Assembly (NCBI GenBank): GCA_019105125.1
Contig: JAHRWO010000333.1
Span: 1 to 27,990 of the forward strand
Direction: 5' to 3'
From: Flavobacterium sp.
Lineage (GTDB): Bacteria; Bacteroidota; Bacteroidia; Flavobacteriales; Flavobacteriaceae
Length of the DNA: 27,990 nucleotides
This document shows, one piece after another, positions 14,286-24,000 of the stretch; within the stretch, counting starts at the first letter, position 1; the number at the start of each line of letters is the position of its first letter. The notes under the pieces were generated by a model. It was not told the origin of the DNA, did not search any database, and saw only the letters and a list, made by a program, of their open reading frames with translations. The position numbers and the translations under genes were made by a program.

Positions 14286-16736
14286 TTATGGTCTTCCCAT
14301 ATATTCTTCACCACCACCATCATCTCTTCGTGGCTGTCTGTCTCTTTCGTTTTTCTGCTTATTGAAACGGTAAGTGAAAGTTAACATTACTTGTCTTTCT
14401 CTCCATTGCATTTCGCTATATGAGCTTACTACATTAGGAATAAAAGTTTCCATAATTCTTTTTCTAGAATTGAAAACATCACTGATATTTAGTGCAATTG
14501 TAGCCTTATCTTTCAAGATATCTTTACTAAATGCTAAGTTCATTGACGCTACCCCAAGAGAACGACCTTGAGCATTTGTTTGAGGTGCATTGTAAGTACC
14601 ATTAGTTTGCCACTCAATTTTGTAAGGTAACGTAATTCTAGAGTTTATTCTTGTAAACCAAGTATACGCCACATTATCGAAGTTTTGAGTAACTGTGTTT
14701 CCAGTAAAGTCTACATAACTATAATTTCCTTGTGTTTCATTTCTAAAAGCATTAAAGTTTCCATTTAATCTCCACCACTTATAGGGCGTGTAGTTTAAGT
14801 TAAATTCAAATCCTGCTCTATATTCTTTTGCTAAGTTAATAGGCGTACTTAAAATAACAGGAACTCCTTCAACAAATAAACCTGATTCTTTTCTAATAAA
14901 TTGGAAAGCATCATTTGTTATGTTAATATATGCAGAAGTATTAAAAGTTAATTTGTTCCATTTTTTTAGATAACCTAAATCAATTGCATCTGTTAAAGAT
15001 GGATCTAAATCTGGATTTCCTTGGAAAATATTAATGTTACTAGATAAAGTTGAAATAGGATTCAAGAAACGACCTCTTGGACGGTTAATTCTTTTGCTAT
15101 AACTCAAACTTAAAGAACTTGATTGAGAAAACTCGTAATTAAAAGTTGCAGACGGGAATAAGTTGTTGTACTTCTTGTTGTTAAAATCATTTCTGCTTAA
15201 TGAGTTTACTTCGATATTACTATCTTCAAATCGTATTCCAAAGAAGTATGAAAACTTATTAATTTTTGAACCATATTGTGTGTAAAGAGCATTTACATTT
15301 TCAATGTATTCAAGTGTGTTTGAGAAGTTTGAAATATCAGGAGTCACTGCAAAGTCTGTTAAATTTTTCAAGAAACTTCCTCTATAACCAGCTTCAAAGC
15401 GTCCATTTTTGCCTATTGGTAAAACATAATCTGCTTGAATTAAATTGCGTTGTTGCTTTTGTAGGTTAGAAGTTTGTTCTGAATCTAACGAACTAGGGTC
15501 ACCTAAAATTTGGTCTGTGATAGTTGCAAATTCATTTTCACGATTTTGTGAAAAAGACAAATCTGCTGTGAATTGGTGACCGTCTTTTTTGAATTTTTTT
15601 ACAAAATTTGAAGCATATTCAATACTAAACTCATCACTTCTTTGATCGTTTAAACGGTTTCTTGTGAAGGTTGGATTAAATCCTGAATCAAAGTTATAGA
15701 AAAATACATTGTCTGGATTTTTACCTCTATTTTCTCTAAATGTTAGGGCATTAGTCCAAACTAAAGACTTTGATAAGTTTAAGTCAATACCAAAGTTAGC
15801 ATTGAAACCTTCACTTAATCTATCATTAGTTCTTCTTTCGTTAATAAAACGATTTGTAGTTCCATCATTGTTGAAATACTCAGCGTCTGTAAGAGAATTT
15901 CCAGGATTGTTTCTGTAGTTATAACCAAAATTCGAAAACAAATTGTAATCTTCACTTTTCTTATTAAGGTTGATACTAGTTCCATAAGTTTCAGGATCTC
16001 CAGCATTTACTAAAACAGAACCATTGATTCCATTTGCTTTTCCTTTTCTTAGGATGATGTTGATAATACCTCCACCACCTTCTGCATCGTAACGTGCTGA
16101 TGGATTGGTAATAACTTCAACTTTCTCTACCGCATCAGCTGGTAGAAGTTTTAAAGCATCTGCAATGTTTATTCCAGCTAATCCTGAAGGTCTTCCATCA
16201 ATTAAGATTTTAACACTTTCATTACCTCTAAGTGCTACATTACCTTCGGCATCAACGGTAACTGAGGGTACATTATCTAAAACGTCGCTAATAGTACCTC
16301 CTTTAACAATCATATCTTTTCCTACATTGTAAACTCTTTTATCAAGTTTAATTTCAACTGTAGATTTTTCGGCAATTACTTCAACTGCATTTAACTGTGC
16401 AACATCTGCAGCCATCTGGATTACTCCTAAATTAGTATCTGCTCTAAAATCTTTTTGTTGTAAGTTCACAGTTTTAAAAGAAATAAACTCAACTCTTGCA
16501 TTGTATCGTCCTGCAGGGACCTCAAATTTAAAGTTACCATTTTCATCTGTGATACCACCTGATAATTGTTTTGTTGTTGTGTTTTCAAAAACAATGGTTG
16601 CATACTCAAGAGGAAAATCGGTTCCTTTTTCCATAACTTTACCAGAAATCGTAATTTTTGGTCCATCCTGTCGTTGTGCGAAAGTCATTAGACTTAATAA
16701 AAGTGTTACTGTAGAAATAAGAATTTTCTTGTTCAT
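14286..16736 (-). CDS. TonB-dependent receptor-like outer-membrane beta-barrel protein
   Basis: This 816-residue outer-membrane protein has a signal peptide (residues 1-20, ending FAQ). A carboxypeptidase-regulatory-like domain follows (~28-112; ISGKVMEKGTDFPLEYATI and GITDENGNFKFEVPAGRY). A plug domain comes next (~130-235; VLDNVPSVTVDAEGNVALRG, ILIDGRPSG, ADAVEKVEVITNPSARYDAE, GGGIINIILRK). The rest is a barrel of the OMP_b-brl_3 type, distinct from SusC. No SusD gene is adjacent, so a polysaccharide-utilisation role is not supported. The last strand ends RQVMLTFTYRF and is followed by a ~27-residue charged, Gly-rich tail, which occurs in this family. The substrate is unknown. Transcription probably starts from the -7 element at 16762-16769. 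Confidence 0.9.
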   Translation of the reverse strand: MNKKILISTVTLLLSLMTFAQRQDGPKITISGKVMEKGTDFPLEYATIVFENTTTKQLSGGITDENGNFKFEVPAGRYNARVEFISFKTVNLQQKDFRADTNLGVIQMAADVAQLNAVEVIAEKSTVEIKLDKRVYNVGKDMIVKGGTISDVLDNVPSVTVDAEGNVALRGNESVKILIDGRPSGLAGINIADALKLLPADAVEKVEVITNPSARYDAEGGGGIINIILRKGKANGINGSVLVNAGDPETYGTSINLNKKSEDYNLFSNFGYNYRNNPGNSLTDAEYFNNDGTTNRFINERRTNDRLSEGFNANFGIDLNLSKSLVWTNALTFRENRGKNPDNVFFYNFDSGFNPTFTRNRLNDQRSDEFSIEYASNFVKKFKKDGHQFTADLSFSQNRENEFATITDQILGDPSSLDSEQTSNLQKQQRNLIQADYVLPIGKNGRFEAGYRGSFLKNLTDFAVTPDISNFSNTLEYIENVNALYTQYGSKINKFSYFFGIRFEDSNIEVNSLSRNDFNNKKYNNLFPSATFNYEFSQSSSLSLSYSKRINRPRGRFLNPISTLSSNINIFQGNPDLDPSLTDAIDLGYLKKWNKLTFNTSAYINITNDAFQFIRKESGLFVEGVPVILSTPINLAKEYRAGFEFNLNYTPYKWWRLNGNFNAFRNETQGNYSYVDFTGNTVTQNFDNVAYTWFTRINSRITLPYKIEWQTNGTYNAPQTNAQGRSLGVASMNLAFSKDILKDKATIALNISDVFNSRKRIMETFIPNVVSSYSEMQWRERQVMLTFTYRFNKQKNERDRQPRRDDGGGEEYMGRP

Positions 16737-16761
16737 AATTTTTTTTTTGCAAATAAGACTA

Positions 16762-16769
16762 CAAAAGTA
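16762..16769 (-). promoter_or_regulatory. -7 promoter element (TACTTTTG) for the beta-barrel protein
   Basis: This is an exact TAnnTTTG match, giving a leader of about 22 bases. No TTTG at -33 was seen. Confidence 0.5.
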
Positions 16770-16812
16770 ACTTTTGGTTTAGTGGTTATTTGCTAAATCT
16801 TTGTTAAAACTA

Positions 16813-17154
16813 TTAGAGTATTTCTTTAATCTTCTCCTTTGGTCTTGCTATGATTGCATTTGCACCATTTAGAACAATTGGACGTTCAATTATTTTAGGA
16901 TGTTCTAACATTGCTTTTATGATTTCATCATCGCTAAGTGTTTTACCTTTAAACTTTTCAATCCAAATAGCTTCCTTAGTTCTTACTAATTCCAAAGGTT
17001 TGATTTTAAGTTTTTTAATTACTTCTTTGAGTTCTGTTTCTGAGAAGGGCTCTTCTAAATATCTTCTTATTTCTACAGATTGATTTAAATTTTCTAATTC
17101 GGATAAACATTCTCTAGATTTGGTACATCTTGGGTTGTGGTAAATTGTTATCAT
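16813..17154 (-). CDS. ArsC-family reductase (arsenate reductase, glutaredoxin type)
   Basis: The 113-residue protein MITIYHNPRCTKSRE... has the ArsC/Spx thioredoxin-like fold, with the single catalytic Cys in HNPRCTKSR (Cys10) and the conserved LEEPFSETEL, KPLELVRTKE and the IIERPIVL segment with its Arg. Family members reduce arsenate with glutathione and glutaredoxin. Many are close YfgD-type relatives whose real substrate is unknown, and no ars operon (arsB, arsR) is nearby, so I do not assign arsC. The reading frame extends 30 codons upstream to 17244, but that extension is hydrophobic, is not part of the fold and crosses the divergent gene's promoter. The ATG at 17154 is the true start. 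Confidence 0.85.
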   Translation of the reverse strand: MITIYHNPRCTKSRECLSELENLNQSVEIRRYLEEPFSETELKEVIKKLKIKPLELVRTKEAIWIEKFKGKTLSDDEIIKAMLEHPKIIERPIVLNGANAIIARPKEKIKEIL

Positions 17155-17163
17155 ATTTTGTTT

Positions 17164-17192
17164 TTGGCAAAGGAATAAAAATAGTACTTTAG
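17164..17192 (+). promoter_or_regulatory. Possible promoter for the CPBP protease (TTG-N18-TACTTTAG)
   Basis: TTG (17164-17166), an 18-base spacer and TACTTTAG (17185-17192, two mismatches to TAnnTTTG) precede the ATG at 17219. It overlaps the opposite-strand candidate promoter at 17168-17199. Confidence 0.35.
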
Positions 17193-17199
17193 TGGCAAA
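17168..17199 (-). promoter_or_regulatory. Probable promoter for the ArsC-like gene (TTTG-N20-TTCCTTTG)
   Basis: On the minus strand TTTG (17196-17199) lies 20 bases from TTCCTTTG (17168-17175), which has one mismatch to TAnnTTTG. The leader to the ATG at 17154 would be about 10 bases. Confidence 0.45.
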
Positions 17200-17218
17200 T
17201 TTAAGTAAATAAATAAGC

Positions 17219-18115
17219 ATGTTCATTGAGCAATTAAAAAACACAAAATATAATTTATTAAGTTACTTACCAATCCCACTTGGTTTTATTTTATTGATGT
17301 TGTTTAATTATATCATGTCAGATGGAATAGATACAAATGAAGTTATTCAACAAACGATAAAAACCTTTGGAGTAAATCTAACTTTTATTTTTTTGATAAC
17401 TCCACTTGCTTTTGGTTTATTATTATTATTATTTTGGGTTAAATTCATTCAAAATCAATCTTTAATTCGTTTGACAACTTCTCGTAATAAAATCGATTGG
17501 AAACGTGTTTTCTTTTCCTTTTTCCTTTGGGGAGCCATAACTACATTGATGGTATTGGGTATGTATTTTTTTAATTCAGAAAGTCTTGTTTGGAATTTTA
17601 AACCTGATAAGTTTTTTGTTTTTCTTATCATCGCCCTTGTTCTAATTCCGATGCAAACAAGTTTTGAAGAGTATCTTTTTAGAGGTCATATGTTACAGGG
17701 AATTGGATTGGCAACAAATAGTAGATTAATTCCTTTGATTATAACTTCTGTTTTATTTGGTATCATGCATATTGCAAACCCAGAAGTTGATAAAATTGGT
17801 TATTTGATTATGGTTTATTACATAGGAACTGGTTTGTTCTTAGGAATTATAACCTTAATGGATGAAGGTTTGGAGTTAGCTTTAGGCTTTCATGCCGCTA
17901 ATAATTTAGTCGGAGCTTTGCTTGTCACGGCCGATTGGACTGCTTTTCAAACCCATTCTATCTTTAAAGATATTTCCGAACCCTCTGCTGGCTTTGATAT
18001 TTTAACTCCTGTATTCATAATTTTTCCATTACTACTCGTTGTTTTCTCTAAAGTTTATGGATGGAATAATTGGAAAGAAAAATTAACAGGTAAATTACAT
18101 ACAATTAATAATTAA
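17219..18115 (+). CDS. CPBP-family intramembrane metalloprotease (Rce1/CAAX-like)
   Basis: This 298-residue membrane protein has about seven or eight hydrophobic helices and the three glutamic-protease motifs of the CPBP (Abi) family: FEEYLFRG (Glu150, Glu151, Arg155), FGIMHIANP (His184) and FHAANNL (His225, Asn229). Eukaryotic Rce1 in this family cleaves prenylated CAAX tails. Bacterial members cleave membrane or peptide substrates, and in some systems act in peptide-antibiotic immunity, but no such genes are nearby. It is followed by menE after only 4 bases, so the two are co-transcribed. The substrate is unknown. Confidence 0.9.
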   Translation: MFIEQLKNTKYNLLSYLPIPLGFILLMLFNYIMSDGIDTNEVIQQTIKTFGVNLTFIFLITPLAFGLLLLLFWVKFIQNQSLIRLTTSRNKIDWKRVFFSFFLWGAITTLMVLGMYFFNSESLVWNFKPDKFFVFLIIALVLIPMQTSFEEYLFRGHMLQGIGLATNSRLIPLIITSVLFGIMHIANPEVDKIGYLIMVYYIGTGLFLGIITLMDEGLELALGFHAANNLVGALLVTADWTAFQTHSIFKDISEPSAGFDILTPVFIIFPLLLVVFSKVYGWNNWKEKLTGKLHTINN

Positions 18116-18119
18116 TTTA

Positions 18120-19175
18120 ATGATCCCACACTACCAAAACATTCACAACCAATTTAAAATTAATGGTTTTCATTTTGATAAAGAAGCTTTATTTCAATTA
18201 GCATATAGTCTTATAAAAGAGGGAAAGGAACATGAACATGATTTGGGTGTCTTTTTGTTAGATTGGTTAGATGAAAAGGAAACCATTCAACTCACAACCT
18301 CGGGAACAACTGGTGCTCCAAAAAATATCACCATAAAAAAGCAATCGATGGTGGGTTCTGCGATTGCGACTGGTAATTTTTTTGATTTACACCCAAAAGA
18401 CAAAGCCTTATTGTGTTTGCCTGCTAAATATATTGCAGGTAAAATGATGATTGTTAGAGCTATGATATTAGGTTTTGATTTGGATATCATGGTACCAACA
18501 TCTCATTTGGATGATTTACTACCTCATAAAAAATATGATTTTGTTGCAATTGTCCCCCTTCAAGCTGAAAATAGTTTTGAAAAATTGCACCAATTTAAAA
18601 AGATAATTATTGGTGGTGCTAAAGTTTCAGATCATTTAGCTTTTAAACTAAAAGACATAAAATCCGAAATTTATGAAACCTATGGTATGACAGAAACCAT
18701 TACTCACATTGCAGCAAAAAAAATAGGGGAAGAGTTTTTTGATGTATTAGAGCATGTGAATATTAGTATTGATGATCGCAATTGTTTAGTCATTGATGCA
18801 CCTAGTATTTCAGATGAAAAAGTGATTACAAATGACATTGTTACACTCGAAAACGCTAAAAAATTCAAATGGTTGGGGCGATATGATAATGTAATAAACA
18901 GCGGAGGAATTAAGTTATTTCCTGAGCAAATTGAAACAAAATTAGCTTCCAAAATTACTAATCGTTTTTTTGTAGCAGGTTTACCCGATGATGTTTTAGG
19001 AACAAAAGTTGTACTAGTAATTGAGGGAAATGAATATAAAGTGGAGACTTCTTTATTTAATGATTTAGAAAAGTTTGAAAAACCAAGGGATGTCATATTT
19101 ATTCCTCAATTTATTGAAACAGGAACTAATAAAATAAATCGTATTCAAACATTAAATACCTTAAAAGTAAATTAA
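18120..19175 (+). CDS. menE: O-succinylbenzoate-CoA ligase (AMP-binding enzyme), short form
   Basis: MenE adenylates o-succinylbenzoate and transfers it to CoA in menaquinone synthesis. The sequence shows the phosphate loop TTSGTTGAPKNIT (residues 59-71), YETYGMTET, the hinge region WLGRYDNVINSGGIKLFPEQIE and the C-terminal catalytic Lys in GTNKINRIQT. At 351 residues it is about 100 shorter than most MenE proteins, missing part of the N-terminal subdomain. This short form is normal in Flavobacteriaceae. Its stop overlaps the convergent M1 peptidase stop by 4 bases. Other men genes are outside the window, so the assignment rests on motifs and length; another small acyl-CoA ligase is possible. 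Confidence 0.8.
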   Translation: MIPHYQNIHNQFKINGFHFDKEALFQLAYSLIKEGKEHEHDLGVFLLDWLDEKETIQLTTSGTTGAPKNITIKKQSMVGSAIATGNFFDLHPKDKALLCLPAKYIAGKMMIVRAMILGFDLDIMVPTSHLDDLLPHKKYDFVAIVPLQAENSFEKLHQFKKIIIGGAKVSDHLAFKLKDIKSEIYETYGMTETITHIAAKKIGEEFFDVLEHVNISIDDRNCLVIDAPSISDEKVITNDIVTLENAKKFKWLGRYDNVINSGGIKLFPEQIETKLASKITNRFFVAGLPDDVLGTKVVLVIEGNEYKVETSLFNDLEKFEKPRDVIFIPQFIETGTNKINRIQTLNTLKVN

Positions 19176-19200
19176 AGAAGGTTAGTTTCCTTCTTTAATT
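19170..19200. terminator. Hairpin over the convergent menE and M1 stop codons
   Basis: A 12-base stem, AATTAAAGAAGG / CCTTCTTTAATT, encloses TTAGTTT. Both genes' stop codons and the last codons of the peptidase lie in the stem. It is probably a weak bidirectional terminator: the stem is AT-rich and the T-tracts are short. Confidence 0.6.
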
Positions 19201-20803
19201 TTACAAAAAACTGATTATCGTAAATTTGGAAACTCTTTTTACTGAGTTTTTTTAGTTTGATTTTCTGTTCTTTTGCCGTTGGAAATAATCTAATTTTTTT
19301 CCCTTCAAAACCAATATCAATAGGCATGTTAAAGTCTTCATTTACATTATCCCATGAATAATATAGATAATCGCCTTTGATTTTATAAATAAAAACAGGA
19401 ACTTGATTGGTGTATAAGTATTGTCTAAATGTTGGTGTTAAATCTGTACCTGAAGCCTTGTTAAAGTAATCAATTACAGTATCTGAAGTAATAATTTTCT
19501 TCTTGAAAGTTTCGGAATAATCATATAACATTTTCCACCATTTTGCATCATCAGCAATTATATGTCTTAAGGTGTTTAATAATAGCGAACCTTTATAATA
19601 CATATCTCCAGAACCTTCATTGTTCACCCCATATTGACCAATAATTGGTCGATCGTTTCTAACATTTTTAGCTTGCCCGTTAATGTATTTCATGGCATCA
19701 TCATATCCTTTTATACATTCAATAAAAACAGTTTCAGAATAGGTTGTAAATCCTTCATGAATCCACATATCGGCAATATCGTTACTCGTTATACTATTTC
19801 CAAACCACTCATGACCTGTTTCGTGAATCGTAATATAATCAAAAAACATCCCAACACCAGTTCCAGATAAGTCAAGCCCCATGTAGCCTTTTTTGTACTT
19901 ATTTCCATAAGCTACAGCACTTTGATGTTCCATACCTAAATAAGGCGTTTCTACTAATTTAAAACCATCTTCCCAAAAAGGATAACGCCCAAACTTCGAT
20001 TGAAAACATTCCATCATTGGTTTTACCTCAGCAAAATGTTCTCGAGCTTTGCTTTCGTTTTCTCTTAAAACATAATAATCTAAATCTAAATTCGACATTT
20101 TGTCCCGAATGTGAATGTAATCTGCGATATTAACCGTTATATTATAATTATTTATTGGATTTTTGACTTCCCAATCCCAACGCGTATAGCCATTTTTCAA
20201 ATCTTTAGAACCTAAAAAGCGACCGTTTGAAACATTCATCAATCCGTTTGGTACGGCTACTTTTATAGAAGCACCATAGTCGGGTTCGTCTGATTGTGAA
20301 TCCTTAACAGGATACCATAAACTGGCTCCAGTGCCTTGAACTGCTACACCAATAAAATGTTTGCCATTACTATCTTTTTTGAAAACAAATCCACCATCCC
20401 AAGGCGCATTTTTAGCAATAATTGGATTTCCGCTATACATAAAACGAAGAGTATAGGTAGAATCAACCTTTAAAGTGGAGTTAAAATGAATAAAAACTGC
20501 ATTTTCCTCCCGATCATATTCAAGTTTACCAAAATTTGATGCTGTAATTCCTTCAATTTTCATGTTGTTAAATAAATCGATTTGGACTTTATTTGTTGGC
20601 TTTACGATTTTAAATGTGATATCATTAGATCCATAAATCGATTTTTTTTCAGGGTCAATCGTAATATCCAAATCATAACGTAAAACATCAAAGCAAGTAC
20701 GTTCAAAATGAAATCCACCTTGAAGTGAGTCTTTGCGTGTAAATTGTGCTTGAATATAATTTACAAATAGTAAGGCTATAATTAGTATATAATTTTTTTT
20801 CAT
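19172..20803 (-). CDS. M1-family metallopeptidase (secreted aminopeptidase)
   Basis: This is a zinc aminopeptidase of the gluzincin fold. A signal peptide (residues 1-20, ending IQAQ) sends it out of the cytoplasm. The N-terminal beta domain (~35-230) is followed by GMEH (290-293), the family's substrate-amino-terminus motif in place of the usual GAMEN. The zinc site is HETGHEW (His327, Glu328, His331) with the third ligand at Glu350 in WIHEGF. The 543-residue length fits the short M1 proteins of Bacteroidota that lack the ERAP-type C-terminal domain. The stop codon lies 4 bases inside convergent menE. A broken relative of its first ~64 codons lies at 25240-25431 on the same strand. The peptide specificity cannot be read from sequence. 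Confidence 0.92.
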   Translation of the reverse strand: MKKNYILIIALLFVNYIQAQFTRKDSLQGGFHFERTCFDVLRYDLDITIDPEKKSIYGSNDITFKIVKPTNKVQIDLFNNMKIEGITASNFGKLEYDREENAVFIHFNSTLKVDSTYTLRFMYSGNPIIAKNAPWDGGFVFKKDSNGKHFIGVAVQGTGASLWYPVKDSQSDEPDYGASIKVAVPNGLMNVSNGRFLGSKDLKNGYTRWDWEVKNPINNYNITVNIADYIHIRDKMSNLDLDYYVLRENESKAREHFAEVKPMMECFQSKFGRYPFWEDGFKLVETPYLGMEHQSAVAYGNKYKKGYMGLDLSGTGVGMFFDYITIHETGHEWFGNSITSNDIADMWIHEGFTTYSETVFIECIKGYDDAMKYINGQAKNVRNDRPIIGQYGVNNEGSGDMYYKGSLLLNTLRHIIADDAKWWKMLYDYSETFKKKIITSDTVIDYFNKASGTDLTPTFRQYLYTNQVPVFIYKIKGDYLYYSWDNVNEDFNMPIDIGFEGKKIRLFPTAKEQKIKLKKLSKKSFQIYDNQFFVKLKKETNLL

Positions 20804-20949
20804 TTGTTCTTAATTAAAATATTTGACTGTAATTATTAAATAGGTAATAGCATACTAAACCTGAATTTATTTTTTATTCTGTTTTTTTTATAAAATAATA
20901 GTATAATTTACTAATAAATTAAAGTTATATATAATTGATTTGAAAGTTA

Positions 20950-20979
20950 TTGCATCAAATTTATAAACATATACCTTAT
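20950..20979 (+). promoter_or_regulatory. Weak candidate promoter for the PAS kinase (TTG-N19-TACCTTAT)
   Basis: Within the 229-base AT-rich spacer, TTG (20950-20952) lies exactly 19 bases from TACCTTAT, which has two mismatches to TAnnTTTG. The spacing is right but the -7 is poor. No gene or repeat is seen in the rest of the spacer. Confidence 0.3.
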
Positions 20980-21032
20980 ATTGCATAATTTAAATTTTAT
21001 TTCTTACAATTCTTCTCAAAATTGATGTTTAA

Positions 21033-24000
21033 ATGATTGAAACAACTAACAATACAAAAATAGAATCAACTTTTAGTCTATATAACACGCTAGTTTCTAG
21101 TGATTTATTGATAAACATGCTTTCTTTCTTAATTGAAGAATGCTCTATTTCAAGTTGTTTGTTAAGTATTCAATTTGATAATTACACCTATTCGGTAAAA
21201 GTAGGTGATTTTGATTTAGATTACGATAAGTATTTAACAAATGATTCAAAGCTAAAATCCAATATTTTCTCTAATAGGTTTCTTAAAGATGAATCATTAG
21301 AAAATGTTTTTTTTATCTCTTATCCCGTTATTTTTGATGATAATAAATCTTCTGTTTTTTTGATCTTATTTCATAATGAAAATAAAAATTTTTCAGCTAA
21401 AGAATTAAATTTAATTGAGTTAACAATCAAACAAATAAAATTAGGTCTTAATTTAATTTTAGATAATTTTAATTTAGGCAGAGACTTAAAGTTTCAAAAC
21501 AAAAAATTTGAGTTATTCTCTGATAATTCAAAGGAAATCTTTTATGAACTTAACAACTTAGGTGAAATTTTATTTATTTCAGAAAGTTGGGAAATGGCCA
21601 CAGGTTACTCAGTAGAAGATGTACTAGGAAAAAGTACTACAAATTATGTTCATTCTGATGATATTGAACATATTAATGATTATTTAAGTAAATTAATTCC
21701 TAATCAAAAATCTGATAAAACTATTGTTTATCGAATTCAACATAAGGAAGGACATTACGTATGGCATTCTTCAAATGTTACATTGATTGAGCGTGAAGGT
21801 CATCTATTGTATATTGGAAATTGTAGAGAAGTAACAGATTTTATTGAAGCTCAAGAAGTAATATCAAAGCAAAAAGAATTTTATGAAAAGATATTAGACA
21901 GATTACCATTAGATTTGGGAGTTTGGGATAGAAATCACAAGTACATGTATTTAAATCGTGAAGCCATAAAGAATGATGAATTGCGAAAATTTATCATTGG
22001 TAAAGATGATTTTGATTATGCAAAGTATACAAACAGAAATGATAGTTTTGCTGTAAGTAGGAGAGAAAAATTTTTACGAGCATTAAACTCAGGTGAAATT
22101 GTAGAGTGGGAAGATACTTTAGAAGGTAAAAATGGTGAAAAAACATATCATTCTCGAAAGTTTGTTCCCATATTAGACGAAAATGGTCAATTTGATATTA
22201 TGGCTGGCTATGGTATCGATATAACAGAAAGTAAGAAAATCAACGAAGAAATTCTTAAAAGTCGACAATTAATTACAAATGTTATTCAAAATGCAGCTGT
22301 TGGAATTATTGTTCAAGGACCACAATCCGAATTTTTAGAGTACAACAAATCGGCCTGCGATATGTTAGGCTTAACAGAGGATCAAATGTTAGGAAAGTCT
22401 TCTTTCGATTCGCATTGGAAAGTGGTTCATCTAGACGGAACAGAATTTAAGTCAGAAGATCATCCAGTACCACAAGCGATAAGTAAACTCATTCCCATAA
22501 AAAATGTGGTAATGGGTGTTCATCGTCCTGTAAAAAATGACATTGCGTGGTTATTAGTTGATGCAATTCCTGTCTTTGACGATACAAGAGAATTGGTTTA
22601 TGTGGTATGTACTTTTAATGATATTACTGCACGAAAAAATGCTGAAGACGCTTTAAGAGAGAGTAATGAACGTTTTAAATATGCTAGTGAAGCAACTTCT
22701 GATGCTTTGTGGGATTGGAATATGACCACTGATGAAATTTTTGTTGGAGAAACCTATTCACAACTTTTTGGTCATCACTTTGAAAATAATAAAATAACAG
22801 GAGAATTCTGCGAAAGTTTAGTTCATCCAGACGACTTAATGGAATACGAAAAATCAATTGAATTAGCTACAAAGCAAAGAAAAATTAAATGGAAACATGA
22901 ATATCGCTATTTGAAAGCAGACGGAAGTTATGCTTTTGTTTGTGATAAAGCGATAATTATTTATGATAGTTTTGATACACCAATAAGAATGATTGGTGCT
23001 ATGCAAGATGTTACTCAAGAAAAATTTCTAAAAAATGAATTACAGCAAAGCGAAGAACGCTTTAAAGGAGCATTCAACAACTCTTATTTTGGTTCCGCAT
23101 TGGTAAACTTAAAAGGAAATTGGATAGAGGTAAATAACAGAATGTGTGAAATTCTCGGTTATACCAAAGAAGAATTTAAAAATCTAACTTTTGAAGAATT
23201 TACTTATAAAGAAGACTTAGAGTTGGATTTGGCTTTGAAACAAAAAATGGATGATGGACTTATTCCTGCATTCCAACTCGAAAAACGATTTATTCATAAA
23301 AATCAATCCTTAGTATGGGTTCACTTATCTGTTTCTACAGTTAAAGGAAATGATGGTAAAATACAGCATTATGTAGCACAAGTTGTTGATATTTCTGAAC
23401 GCAAAAGAATGGAGGAAGAAAATCGATTACTTATTGAAGAAAATAATAAAAATAAAGCCCAACAATTAATAGAGGCTAAAAATTGGTATCGATTGTTAGC
23501 TGATAATACTATAGACCTAGTTTGTTTACATAATTTAGATGCTACTTTTAAATATGTATCTCCATCAATTAAAAATTTGTTAGGTTATTCACCTGAAGAT
23601 CTTATAGGTGCATATCCGCAAGATTTTATTCATTCAGAGGATTTAGAAAAATTTAAAAATCGAATCGGAAATATTATCAAGAATAATGAACAATTTTCAG
23701 AACAAGTTCGTTTGAAGAATAGTGATGGAGAATATATTTGGTTTGAAACTAACGCTTCTGTTGTTCTTGAGAATGACGAGCCGGTCAGTTTCCAATCTAG
23801 TACACGTGATATAACACAGCGTAAGAAAGCAGAAAAAATAATTGAAGATACATTGATTCAGGAACGTCATTTAAATGAACTAAGGACTAATTTAGTATCT
23901 ACTATTTCACATGAGTTTAGAACTCCTATGACAACCATACGAACAAGTGCTGAGCTAATTTCAATGTATTTGCAAAATTGCAATTTCTTAAATGCAACTC

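Noticed and set aside
14286..16736. SusC-type polysaccharide-utilisation locus
   Set aside because: The barrel is of the OMP_b-brl_3 type, and no SusD or glycoside hydrolase gene is adjacent.
16813..17154. Arsenic resistance operon
   Set aside because: There is no arsB, acr3 or arsR nearby. The ArsC fold alone does not define arsenate reduction.
17155..17244. N-terminal extension of the ArsC-like gene to 17244
   Set aside because: It is hydrophobic, is not part of the ArsC fold, crosses the promoter of the divergent gene and overlaps its start. The ATG at 17154 begins the conserved fold.
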